Below are positions 1 through 11,539 of a stretch of 64,000 bases of DNA, in pieces; position 1 is the stretch's first letter, and the number at the start of each line of letters is the position of its first letter. The notes under the pieces were generated by a model. That model saw nothing but the letters and a program-made list of their open reading frames with translations, made no database searches and had not been told where the DNA came from. The position numbers and the translations under genes are program-made. Source of the stretch: Dichomitus squalens LYAD-421 SS1 (taxonomy: Eukaryota; Basidiomycota; Agaricomycetes; Polyporales; Polyporaceae); the NCBI RefSeq assembly GCF_000275845.1, contig NW_006766887.1, forward strand, positions 1,384,983 to 1,448,982. Reading direction: 5' to 3'.

Positions 1-518
1 AAGTGACGCCCATTATTGCTGATGTACCGTTTCCCAGGAATTGAAGAGCCACAACGCAATCATTGGTCGGGTCAGTACAGCTGTCAGATCCCACCTCTCC
101 GATGCGCCGGGTCAATGTAAAGAACAACGTCTTCGCAGTCCATCCTAGAGCCTCGCTCAGGCTTCCCATGACCATTCGCCGCCCAGGAACATCCCAGCCC
201 TCGGACACGAAATGATTCAGACCGTCAAAGCGATGTCACCACTTGGCCACGGTCACGGCCGCCCATTTTCACAGCCAAGTTGCGTGCGGGATAGACACTT
301 CCTTTCAGGCGAGGCGGCGTAGTATACCAACAAGCTCTCGTGCATCATATGCATTGGTCAATGCGACGCAATGCACGCGTTTATGCTGATAGCAATAGAG
401 CACAGCCGGTCTTCCTCGTCTTATATAGATCGAGATGCATGGACGGGGAATGACAGCCAACACCTACTATTCCTACCAACACAACCTCAAGACGTTCTTT
501 CCGACACATTCTTCGAAC
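1..518. other. Upstream region of the Zn2Cys6 regulator
   Basis: I see no convincing gene in the first 518 bases. A TATA-like stretch (tatatag, about 421-427) lies roughly 90 bases before the chosen start codon at 519 and could be the core promoter of the regulator. Any gene further left is outside the window. Confidence 0.4.
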
Positions 519-2738
519 ATGACAGCTCCCCTTGAACGCGGCAAAGCATGCTCTCGATGCAGGTTAGTTTTTCTTAGGACATCCACAATTATCCCTGTGT
601 TGACCTGCGACTTGTACAGGCGACGTAAGATGGTGTGTATTGGGTCCGAATGGACTTCCGCAGACACTGAATCTCAGCCTTTGTGACAGCGTTGCGATGG
701 ACAGCGTCCGGCATGCGGCCAATGTGTGCGTTCCGAACGTGCGGAGGATTGTGAGTATCTCGACGGACCAGGACCAACGCAGAATCAACTCCTCGAAGGC
801 GAAATCGCACGTCTCGAAGGGCAAATCGCTCGGCTCTCAGCGGGATCGGCGCCGGTGACACTGCACGATCCTTACGCCGCCTGGTATCAGGCGCAACGGA
901 ACGCCCAAACCCAGCAGAACGCGAACGATCCCACGCGCACCTTGTATGTCTATTATCCTTCGTCGTGAGAGACAGCGCTAACAGCTGTGTTTCGATGCTA
1001 TAGGATCCAACATTTTGTTAGGCATGCGACTGAGTTCGGGTTCTTCTTGGACATCTCTCGCTTCTTGGACAAGGTTTTCACGCATTCACCGAGCCGTAGT
1101 CAGAGCATGGGGATCCTTCTGAAAGTCATCTATCTCATTGGGGCAAAGCTTTCCAATGTTCCACAGATGCTGGCTCAGGAGCAGGCGTACCTCACTCGTG
1201 CCCTTCAAGTCCTTCCGACGGCGCTCCCCGAAGATCCCCGTAGTGCAATCTACGTCATGCAAGCGGAGGTCCTTCTGGCCAATTACTTCTTCAACAACAA
1301 TCGCCAGCTTGAAGGGGTTTACCATACAAATGCTGCGGTATCTATCGCCATGGCTTCCAAGCTGCACATCATTCGCTCGGCTGGTCGCAGCAGGAGTGGC
1401 GACTCCTCAACATATCGACTTCCTCCTCCCGCTGATGCTCTTGAAGAAGGCGAACGTATCAACGGCTTCTGGACTGTATTCGTCATGGATCGCTGCTGGG
1501 CGGTCGCTTCAGGATCCACACCCGCTTTCACGGACGACGAAGCCTCAGGCACTCAAATCGATACGCCATGGCCTATGGAATTGTCTAGATATCAAAGCGT
1601 GAGTGCTGCATTGGGATAGTGTCCTGAAATTGCACTGATCACTAAGTCTGTATTGCAGCATCCTTTGCCGTCCGACCTCCGTACAAGGAACACAGTGAGA
1701 TCCTTCATCGCGGGTAGCGACAGCGATGCGAACATGGCAGGCCAGAGCCTTCTGGCGATTCACGCGAAAGCGGCGATATTGTATGAGAGCGCGGCACGGC
1801 TTGCCTCGCGGTACAATCCCTGTAAGACCATCAAACGATCCGCGTGCGACGATGGCTGATATTCTGCCGAGACGAATTAGCATCTCAAGCGAGCTTCTTG
1901 TCCCTGGACAACCGCATCGAGCGCTTCAAGCAGGCCTTGCCTCGGATCGAGCAGTTCGACCCCTCGCGTGCAGACTTCGTCCGACAAGCGTTACTCACCC
2001 ACACGCTAGCGCACTGCGCAACCATTCAGTTACACACGCCGCTCGTCCAGCAGGGGGTTACCGCGAACAGCCGCACCTGTCAAGCCGCACATGCTGCAGT
2101 GAGGAACTTGAATTCGCGTCACGTCAGCAGTGCTCCCATCCTGTACTGTGTGAACCCGTTCAATGGGGTAGGTCCAGTCTTCCCAGCCCTACCCGCATTC
2201 GCTCGCAGAGCAGTACCTTTCATCATTGCGAATTTTCTTACCATTGCCATCTCCTACCATGTGCCCTGCTGCGATCGCCTGCCTACGATCAAGTCCCACG
2301 TGTACTAACTCCTGCTTGCTCTAAATAGATCTTATGGCCGTCGGTGGCTAGGGTGCTCTCCCAGGGGATCTCAACTGCAAGACGTCAGAGGGCCGCAGGT
2401 GCCTCGGGGTCCTCGCAGGGCATGCCGGACGAAGGCACGCTCCAGTCAGACTTCCAGAGGGTGGTGGCTGTCATGAACCAGAACGCGGCATTCTCCCCGT
2501 TGATGAGTATGTCTTGGACACTGCTTCTTTGTGATGATCGAATGATACATTGCTCATGCCCATCTGTTCTCTGCTCGACAGGTACACAGGTTGGGACACT
2601 TCTCCCAGCGCGCTCGTCTTGAACTGGAGCAAGTCCCACATAGACATATCCGCGCCAACGCGATCATCGTTATCGAAGGATAATCCATACTGCCTCCGCC
2701 TTCACTGGCGGCAGTGCTATATCCTTGAGTTCGACTGA
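519..2738 (+). CDS. Zn2Cys6 fungal transcription factor
   Basis: Predicted nuclear DNA-binding regulator of the GAL4 class. After splicing, the N-terminus reads as a binuclear zinc cluster: CSRC, then six residues, C, six residues, C-GQ-C, then a final C (CEY). A short helical stretch follows (LLEGEIARLEGQIARL), typical of the dimerising coiled coil. The middle part (about 990-2330) resembles the fungal-specific transcription factor domain, with motifs such as FVMDRCWAVASG. The ATG at 519 is the first one that puts the cluster at the N-terminus (MTAPLERGKACSRC). The zinc cluster is split by two introns around a 13-base exon at 620-632. Other introns start near 943, 1598, 1821, 2166 and 2505. 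The last exon join is uncertain: one acceptor gives a stop at 2622, another at 2738. Target genes cannot be inferred; no metabolic cluster is adjacent. Confidence 0.85.
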
Positions 2739-3314
2739 CATTTTCCTCTGCTTCCTCGCTATGTTTCCCCACATATCTATCCATTCTTGACTCACGTCCG
2801 ATCTATATATTGATCCACTGTAGACTATTGATGCCCTGCATCCCTATAGCTCCCTATTCGTATTGGCCTTTTCTTGGTACGTGCATTGGCCTCGGCTTCG
2901 GACAACCTCTTTCCTGGTGTATCGATGTATACATTCGTAGACGTCTCAGTTTTGATCAGATGCTCATCATGTAATCATATCTAGACCTACTGTATCTTAC
3001 TACTATATCATAGAACCGCTTGCGTTTTCACTGCACTCGATCGTACATAAGAACAGCCCGGTGTACAGCATCGACCACTGGAAACAGGCATACGTCATGT
3101 CGTGGGCACATTATGTATACCGGTCATCATCTTATCCACACTCGTTCATTGTCTCACTGCTCCGCGTCTGTATATGGTACATGTGGTACAAGATCGAGAA
3201 CTGTATGTTGATCTGTATATGCCATCATAAGAGCCCGCTCTAGCGCGTCGGGCAGAGCCGCCCACATGCAAACGAACATCTGAGCATCCCTTGTATCCTC
3301 CGTGGTCGGCGAAT
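2739..3314. other. Convergent intergenic spacer
   Basis: Tail-to-tail spacer between the regulator (+) and the disordered protein (-). It is AT-richer than the flanking exons, and the short open frames in it have no recognisable motif. It presumably holds both 3' untranslated regions. Confidence 0.5.
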
Positions 3315-6256
3315 CTACGCTCGAAGCTTCGTGAAGATGCTCCGCAACGGCACAGGCATCCTGCTACCGCTCGAGCCGCCGTTCTTCTGCGATGCCATCG
3401 TCCCGGCGGCCACGGGCGCCCCTCCGCAGGCAGCTGCAGGCCTCAGCTGCGTGGCCGACGAGACGCTCACTGTCGCCCGCCGGGCGGCGTTCTCGTCCCC
3501 TTTGCGCTTCGGGGTGCTTGGGGCCGAGACCGTCCTGAGCACGTGCTGGACGACGTTCTCCTTGCCCCCGGGCGTCCCTGCGCCGGGACCCGGACGCCGA
3601 ACAGACTCGGGGGACACTGCAGGGGCGCCCTTGCGCGCGGTGGTCCGTGCCGGGGTCGGCTTGACGGGGCTCCGGGGACTCGCGGAGGGCGGCTTGCGCT
3701 CCGGGGGCGCGTTCTGCCGCACGCTGACCGTCTTGAGCGGGGCGCGACGCTCGTCCGCGCTCTTCTTGGGCGGGGCGGGCATCCTGGAGTACGGCGACTG
3801 CAGCGAGGGGGCGCCCACGACGGCGCCGCCCGGGCCTGAACCCACGATGAGCTTCGGGGACACGGGCTGGCGGGCGGACAGGGGGCGGCGGCACGCCAGG
3901 GCGCGGACGGCCGGATGCCGAGCCATCGTCGTCGCCGGCGACTTTGCGGGCGGGCTTGTCTCGTTGGGGGGCGCGGTCCGGACGGGAGGAGGGGCGGATC
4001 GGTGAGAAGTCGTCGTCGCTCGCGCTGTGCCAGCCGGCAGGGTGGTCGTAGTGGTGGTGGCGGCGGCGGCGGCGGCAGGCGGGGCAGTGGTTCGCTCTTC
4101 GGGACCGGAGTCGTCGGAAAGATGGGCCATGCGCAGCGGAGAGCTCTTGTGGGGAGTCGAGGGCAGCATCGGGAAGCGTCTCAGCATGGAGAGGACGTCC
4201 GTATCAGAATGATGCTTGGACGGCGCCGCTGGACGGTCCGCGGGCTCGTCGTTGCTGGACGCGATGTACTCGTAGAGGCTGGGCACAGCCGAGAACCGGA
4301 CGCTCTTCTTCTCCTTCAGAATGCCTCGCACCGGGGTTCTTGCGCTGGAGGCGGTGCTCGACGGACGCAAGCTGGGTGGCGTGAAGAAGGAGCTGTCCAC
4401 GGACACGGGCGCGGACAACGGAACGGACGCGGGGATCTCGAAGGGAACGGGCTCGTCGAACTGGTCGAGCAGGCGGTCGACGTTACGACCGACAGATGCG
4501 CCACAAGGCTTGTCAACGTGGACGAGTCGCTCCGCGTCCCCCGGAACGAGCTGGGAGTCACCATCGGGTGCCTGGATAATGACGGTCTTGCGCCACATCT
4601 GCTTCACGGACGCTGGGGTCTGCACTGGCTGGCATTCGTCGCTGGCGTCCGGTTTGCTCTCGCCGCCCTCGAACACCGGCGAACACGGAACCATCGTGTC
4701 TTTGACAGACGTCTCCATTACGAGAGAGTTTATTGCCGTATATGCGACCTCCCCTGCCGATAACGGAAGCGGAGAGATCTCTGGGCTAGGCCCTCTGCTC
4801 GCGTGCCAGTCGACAACGAGCCCGTGGACGAAGCCCCACTCGTCGTCGTCTGCATCAGGAAGCTGTGCGGACGCCGCCATCCCCCACCGCACCGTCTCTA
4901 GCTCGAGGCTCGGCAGGGGATGAGACGGCGGGCGGCGAAACTCAATCTCCGTCGGCGTGAACGGCGGCGGCGGGACGAGAGCCTTCAGGTTGCTGCACAT
5001 CGCAGAGAGGCCCATGTCGCCCCTGGAGGGCGAGCCAGAAGGGAAGGCCGGGGACGTTGGGGAGAAGCCCGTGGACGAACAGCCTAGGAACACTGACGGG
5101 ATGTCGGGGTAGGAGTCGCTGTCCGCGCGCCCGGACACGTCCGGCGTCTGCGGGTGGTGGCCCAAGGACAGCGTGGGGGGTGGCTTCTTTCCGCGGCGCA
5201 CAGCGAGGGGGAGTTCTTGATGCGGGCCCACGTTGTGCGATGGCTCGGCGGAGGGCAAGAGGGCCGCAGTTGAGCTCGAAACCATGATTGTGGGAACTAG
5301 AAGCAAGCCCCCGGGACCGTCGGTGCGGGGCGCGGGTTCCGCAGAATTGTCGGGCGCTGAGGGCGATGCGCGGGTTGCAGAGCTTGTAGAGTCTGCAGCA
5401 TTATTGCGGGACAAGCCAACCATGGTCAAGGCGGTGTGCGGTACCGTCGCGGGTACGTTCCTGATGGTGGGACGACCACAGCCGGCATCGATGAACGGAT
5501 TGGGCTGTGTGCAGCATGTACGGTTCGGAGAAGTTGAATCTCCACCCGCGATGACAATCGACGACCTGCTTGGTGAGATTTCTGCATCTTTGCCGTGTCC
5601 GCTCATCAGATGTTTAGGGGTACCGGCGATGGTCTAGTAATATTCGCATTCGCATTAATTTGAGAGAGCGGATTGCCTCCTGAGAATCAATCACTTACTA
5701 CCCACAAGTTCTCTAGTATCTTCTCCTTCATTACATTTTCTAGGAAACGACCTGTGGGGGTAGCGACTTCCGAGTCCCGAGTATCATCAACTTTGCGCTT
5801 GACTGGGGTCTGCAACATCCCGGCAGGGCCCCCGGGCGATCGGAGGTGGTTGAAGAAGACACGGGCATTGAACTGGTCGGGGAACGGTGGGACTTCATCG
5901 AAAAACTGTGAGCTGCTTGAGGTTGAAGAGAAACTGAGACGAGTGGACAGGATGCTTTCTGAACCGCAGGAAGAGAGGATTGCTTGGAGATCCAGAGACG
6001 CGGTGGAGGGTCCGGAAATGATACGCTCCTGTGGCGGACTGAAGGCCGTGCCAGTTGTCATCGCCGTGGGCAGTGAGGTTGTGTCGAGAGACCTGGAGAC
6101 ATAGCCAGAGAGAGGACGGACAAGGCTGGCAGACCGACGGCGCGGCTGACGTCCGGAACGAGTGGCTAACGTGCGCTGCGGGGCCGAGTTGAACAGCCGA
6201 GGACGGGGCCAGATCGCCGCACATGGGCACGGACTCCACGCTCCCAACGCTGGCAT
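3315..6256 (-). CDS. Large disordered protein with candidate PP1-docking motif
   Basis: Family not recognised. The main exon (5606 down to 3315, about 760 codons) joins an upstream exon (5687-6256) through an intron at about 5637-5693. The acceptor gives the in-frame junction TIAGTPKHLM before MSGHGK. The protein is rich in Ser, Pro, Thr and Ala with low-complexity Ala/Thr runs, so it is probably mostly disordered. The most striking motif is GILKEKKSVRF (DNA about 4284-4332). It combines a SILK-type tetrapeptide with an RVxF-type KSVRF, the two short motifs through which regulatory subunits bind protein phosphatase 1. The C-terminus is basic and ends RSIFTKLRA. The start at 6256 is only the first available ATG, and an additional 5' exon is possible. 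The GC-rich sequence also makes long open frames on the opposite strand; these lack any motif. Function is unknown; a PP1-targeting role is inference from the motif alone. Confidence 0.7.
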
Positions 6257-7765
6257 CTCACTTGCGCTCTCAGTGAACCCCCCGCGTAGTCCTCGTCGGA
6301 TGCGAGGAGCTGTACTTTGGCCGTCTACGAGTCACTCGATGAGGTCGGCTAAGAACTGCGTCTACATAACGGGTTCCAACGAACGTACATACCTGCCTGC
6401 ATGCCCGACACGCGGTAGTGTTCCCATAAACAAACGTGAGCAATCTGTGCATCGCAGATCTACACTTCCATGGCATTGCTTGGCTCGGCGGAGGAGGTCG
6501 CCCGAGATCCTCACGTCGAGAAGGCGGCGTGCGACCTGACCAGGGCCAGCATTCAACTGAGCAGGTACCGACAGAGAGACTGCGCGGGTCTGATCATCTG
6601 GAATGCACTGTGTAAGTAGGGCTGGTTCAAGGGGAACACCGGGGCTGTGTCGCAGTATGAGATCCAAGGAACCCGAGGGCGTCGTGGCGTGGACGAGCCC
6701 TGTTGACGCTCGCAGTCGGGTATCGCGTCGCTTCGGGGCTCGCCAACGCAACGCTCGACCCCCGACCTTCCCGCCCCCCGCTTCCGCTTCCTCACCCTCA
6801 CCTCGCCGTCGTCCCCCTCTTCCTGGCAAGGTCACCGCGCCCTCTCACCTCCCTTCTGTCTACGCTCTGTGCCTGCCCGACAGACGAGTCCAAGGAACAC
6901 CGGCCTCTGTAACTTATTCCTTCTCTGGAAAATTGACACCGGTCTGCAGCGCCTCCGTACCTCGCACGGTCCGACTCCTCGTCCTCCCACTGTTCTGTCT
7001 GCTGGTCCATCCAAACTATCGTTATCGCCTGTTCTTCTCGCATACCCCCTTCGCCTGCTCTTCTCGCTATATCTGCAGGCCTACGTGTTATATGCTCTCC
7101 GGCTCGCTTGGTCGCTTGAAATAACTTATCCATCTCGTTCGCACACATTCTTCTTTGGTGAGTTCTGTACTCCCTCGCCTCCTCATTCCTTTGCACACTC
7201 CGTCCTCGTTATTCTTGTGATGACCACTTCTATATATTTGCACGTCAGACTGAGTGTCCCATTTGGGGCGCGTTCGATGCCAAATTCGCATATCTGATCC
7301 CAACACCACCTGCTCGCCGTCCAGTTCTGAAGTTTGTACGAGACGCTGACACGCCTTCCTCCTTCGCAGTGTAACGCTTCACTACGGAAAGGCCCGGGAA
7401 TAATCCACGCTTCATGTGAGTGCCCCAATCCTGCGTATTGGCGGTGGGACGCGCTTTTGGGAAGGTCGCACGCCGGTTGAGGCACAACTGCAAGCTTTAC
7501 CATCTGTATGCTCGACGAGCAGGTCGACAGGTGGGCGTACTGTTCCCGTGCGCGCTCCCCGTCAGCCATCGCCATCTTCGCCATCCTCTGCTACACCATG
7601 AAATCTTTCCCTCCCAATACTCGGGCTCTGTACCGCTTCGGTGTGCCACCGTCTGCCGGATGCTTTCTCCTGCGCTGAAGCTTGTATTGACACGAAGTGC
7701 CTTCGTCCTTCGCTTGTAGACACACCCTAATTGCATCCACCCCCACAACCCGCCCGCCCGTCGAA
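6257..7765. other. Divergent promoter region
   Basis: About 1.5 kb between two divergent genes. The second half is pyrimidine-rich (CT-rich runs around 6770-7210), as expected for fungal promoters and 5' leaders; a TATA-like tatatatt occurs near 7231. Intron-like gt/ag pairs near 7160-7410 suggest the ELMO gene may have a spliced leader. No coding region could be supported. Confidence 0.4.
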
Positions 7766-10700
7766 ATGTCCTCTTACTCCCTCGACGAGGGCGGCTCGCG
7801 CCTTCCAGCCACGCCTACGCTCTCGGCGCCCCCATCAACGAACGGTAAGGCGGGGGGCAGCAGGGCCGGGCTGGTGCCCACAAACAACGTGACGACGAAG
7901 GAGGGGATCACGGTGCGGACGAGGATCGAGCCGAGCCTGGCGGTCGAGGACGTCATCCGGCAGCTGTGCATCAGCCTCAAGCTCAAGGACCCGCCCGCGA
8001 TGTACGCGCTACGGGACGAGAACGACGAGCTGGTGACGAACGATAACATGCGCAAGAAGATCAAGGGGAAGGTGAACCTCAAGTGAGTGGCTCCTCCCGC
8101 CGGCTGTCGTCCGGACATCCGTGTCCCGTGTGTGCTCCTGCCTATATGTGTTCTTGCGCCGCGCAGGCTCGTGAACGCCCCAGCCATCGAGGCCGCGGAG
8201 ATCGTGGAGAAGCTGTCCCAGCGGGATGCGAGGCTCGGTCTCGCGCTCACGTCCTTGCGAAAGCTGATACGAGTACGTACTGCGCTTCTGTCATGGTCGT
8301 GGAGGGACACTGAACCCCACCGAAGGAAGAGCAGTTCGCCAACGAGTTCCTCCAACGAGACGGCCTGCACGAGCTCATCGACGTCATCAACAGTTCTCAC
8401 GGGAACATCCTCGCTGTCAGTGCTCGGTCCCGCTGCTGCTGCCGTCACGTCGATAGCGAAACTGACTGACGTCCGTGCACCATATCAGTACGCCCTCACT
8501 GCCATGCAGAACCTGATGGAGCTCGACTACGGCTGGGCGAACCTCGACAGCTCGTTCATATTGAAGGTCGTGCAGATCCTGTCGTCCGAGCAGTCGCCCA
8601 TCAACGTCTGCCGTCCGGCGACGGCGATCCTCAAGAAGCTCGTAGAAGCGGACCCAAGTAGCGCGTCCGGAGTCCACGCGCCGAGCACGAGCAGGGGTCC
8701 TCCGTCACCTCCGCCTGGGTCCGTGTACAGGTACGGTTTTGACGTCGTGTTCGAGCAGATACGCAAGGAACGGCGGCTGCTAGAGACCGTTGTGAGTCGA
8801 TTGGGCAGCGCGGACACGACTATGGCGCTCTACAGGTCCGTCGTCGCGATTTGTAGCCGTGTGTGCGACAGATGTTCACATCCGTGGTAGCATGATGTTG
8901 ATCAATTCGTTGCTGGCGCATGCGAGCGACCCTCGGTGGGACGAGTTCATAGCCGAGCTGGAGCGACTCAATGTCCGCAAAGCAGTCATCGTGCGTGCAT
9001 CGTCTCTCCCGAAACCGAGACCTTCCGCCTTGCAGCCGTTGACGTCGTTCTTTGCTGCAGCGACTCATGTCATCGCATACCATCGAGGATCTCACGTCGT
9101 GCATCCTGGACTTCCAGGCGAACGTGGTCCGAGTGACGTTCCGGAAGAAGACGACGCTCGTCGAGCCCGACTTCGAGCCTCTGCAGAGCGCCGCCCTGCA
9201 GTTCATCTGGGAGAGGAGCCGCCTTCAGGAGGACCGCGAGGACGCGCTCACGATGGTCAAGTGGCGGAAGCTCGGATTCGAGACGGAAGACATCGGCCAC
9301 GAGTTCAGGGAAGTCGGCGTGCTTGGGCTGGATTGCTTGGTAGGTCGTTCGCTAAAGGCTAGAGAGGGCACGGCGCGGATGCTGAAGTGCTGCCTAGACA
9401 TACTTCGTGGAAAGGGATTTCGACTATTGGGCGAAGATAGTCCAGGAGCAGCTGAGCCGACCCGAGGAGCGGCGATGTCCGATCGCGAAGGCGTCGAACG
9501 AGGTGGTCGACTTGCTCTCGGAGCACTGGGCTATTTACGAGCCAGGATGTGCGATTTTCTGTTCGATTTCATCACCGCTTTGGCGCGTCATTAATATCTT
9601 CGGGCCGCGCAGATTCGACGTCGACGACGTTCCAGCCGTTCTTCCTCAACTTCTACAAAGTGCATTCGTTGGCTCTCCAATTCTTCCTGCGCATGTGGAA
9701 CGAGAGCGGGGCATCCATTGGCGACTTCCCTCGGCTCGTCGCCCTGACCCGAAGCCAGTGCGTGTTCTATTTCCTTCTGCCGCTCGACTACCATCGTTGT
9801 TGCCATCCGATTCCTTGTATCAATGTCCTCTCTCGTGCTTCCCTTCCTGTTCGGGGTGCGCTTGATTGGTGGAATACTTATTAGTCCGTGTGTCCAGAGT
9901 AAAGGTGGCGCTGAAGCGAGAGAACATCCGCCCGTGGCATGAGGTCGAGCAGGAGTTCCTCGAGTGCGAGTACCGCGCCGTCCGCGACCGTCAGATGCAG
10001 GAGCTTGAGATGGAGGACGACATCATGAGCAAGGTGCCCATCCGGTGCGTATCTGCGTGCAGAGCCTATTTTTCGGCGGCTGTACTGACGACTTGCGTTG
10101 CATCCTCTAGCAACCTCCGTGCCAAGCTGTACAAGGAGTCTTTCGAGTTCGTCCGTCAGCAGCGCATCCACTGTTTGCTGGAGGGTGCGTGGTTCATGAA
10201 TGGCATCCCCTTGGCCACCACTGTGCCTCGAGACACGCTCAAACGGCCAACACGTCCGTGGAGATTCCTCCGGCTGGTATGTCGTCCTCATTGGTACCTA
10301 TGTTGGTCGCGTTCCTGACTATATGCGCTTTTACAGGATGCTGGCTTGAAGTACCTCCATTATGTCGACAGTGCCGTCAAATTTCCCGTTCGGAAAGGTT
10401 TAGAAGACCTCCCAGAACGCATTGAGATCGCTATGATCAGTGAGGTTGCGACCGGGACCTGCGCACCTTTCCCACATATCCGCGGCGACCAGACCGATGT
10501 CCCGCTAGGAGCGAACTCACCCCTCCTCGCATCCAGCCTGTCCTTCTCCCTCCTCAGCACAAGCGGCGGCTCGCTCGCAGATCAGATCGCCCCAGATCAG
10601 GCGCGGTGGGCAGACTGGACGGACGGCCTCAACATGCTCCGGCGAGACGGCGGCCACGTCGCGTCGCAGGAGACGGAGCTCTTCGTCCAGGCGTTGACGG

Positions 10701-10897
10701 AGATTGGGCTCAAGATCAAGCTGCTCGGTTCGTCTTCTTCGTCTGCTGTCTTCCATTCCAGGTTTGGATGCTGACTGCGCCGTGTTACAGACCTCTCAGG
10801 GGAAAAGGTCGAGATACCGAGCGGCCTCGTGGCTGGCCCGCCGCCCATGAACAGCGATTTCTTCTTCTCAGACTTGTCGTATGATCCTCAGGCATGA
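7766..10897 (+). CDS. ELMO/CED-12 family protein
   Basis: Multi-exon gene (about ten exons) whose joined translation resembles ELMO (engulfment and cell motility) proteins along its length. The N-terminal part has the armadillo-like helical region (for example ALTAMQNLMELDYGWANLD). The middle has the ELMO domain (around 9060-9840, including FDYWAKIVQEQLSRPEER and FFLNFYKVHSLALQFFLRMW). The C-terminus (10100-10897) resembles the PH-like region, with the motif FEFVRQQRIHCLLEGAWF. In animals ELMO proteins bind DOCK exchange factors to activate Rac GTPase; a matching role in polarised growth is inference here. The start at 7766 (MSSYSLDEGG) precedes the first conserved block. The first intron is 8083-8166 and restores NLK-LVNAPAIE. 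The stop follows FSDLSYDPQA. The length of about 700 residues fits the family. No lesion was seen. Confidence 0.85.
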
Positions 10898-11539
10898 CAT
10901 CTTTCTTCCCCGTGCGAAGCCTGATTTGCCGCCTTCTACTGACATCCCTTGCTTCGTCTCATCCGCCACATACACCCATCCCCTACTACTCCCCTATTTA
11001 CGGCGCTGTTGACCCCAGTGCGCATCCTGATCATAGCTGTGTATATAGTTGCGCGCGACGAATGCGATATTGATGTATGTAGTACCCCGTCATATCACTT
11101 GTTGTCAGACACCAGTGCGCCCGGACTATCACAGACTGATAGGGTGGAATGTGGACCAAAGGAAAATTTGGCTGGTGTTTGCGTGGATAGTTTCTATTGT
11201 GGCGGGTGCCAGAGACCCTGATCAATCTTTAATGCGGTCGGTGAAGGGATTCTTGCAGTAGGCGAAGGAAAAAAAGGCGTTCGGACTTGTCAGGGTGTGG
11301 GTAGTATAGAGTGAATTCTATATTCGACATGGTGGTGGTGGCGGCGGTCGAGCATCTACTTAGGAGCACGTGACAGTGTATTGGGATGCCGGCAATCACC
11401 GGTTGCACACGCCCTGCGCAGTACTAAACACATTCCGATGATATAAGACATGTCTGCTTTCTGATTCTCCGTGCGCCATGTCCGTAAGACTCGGTACGCT
11501 AGGTTGCTACGCGACACTCGCTGACGAATCTTGCACAGA
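10898..11539. other. Intergenic region, ELMO 3' end to F-box promoter
   Basis: No gene seen. Contains a CACGTG hexamer near 11370 (a common E-box, possibly chance) and a spliced-leader-like pair: gtaag at 11485 and ttgcacag ending at 11538, right before the F-box start codon. That pattern would suit an intron in the 5' leader. Confidence 0.35.

Noticed and set aside
3331..4763. Long + strand open frames opposite the disordered protein
   Set aside because: They lie in very GC-rich, repetitive-codon sequence and show no motif; the minus-strand frame is longer and has a sensible splice junction.
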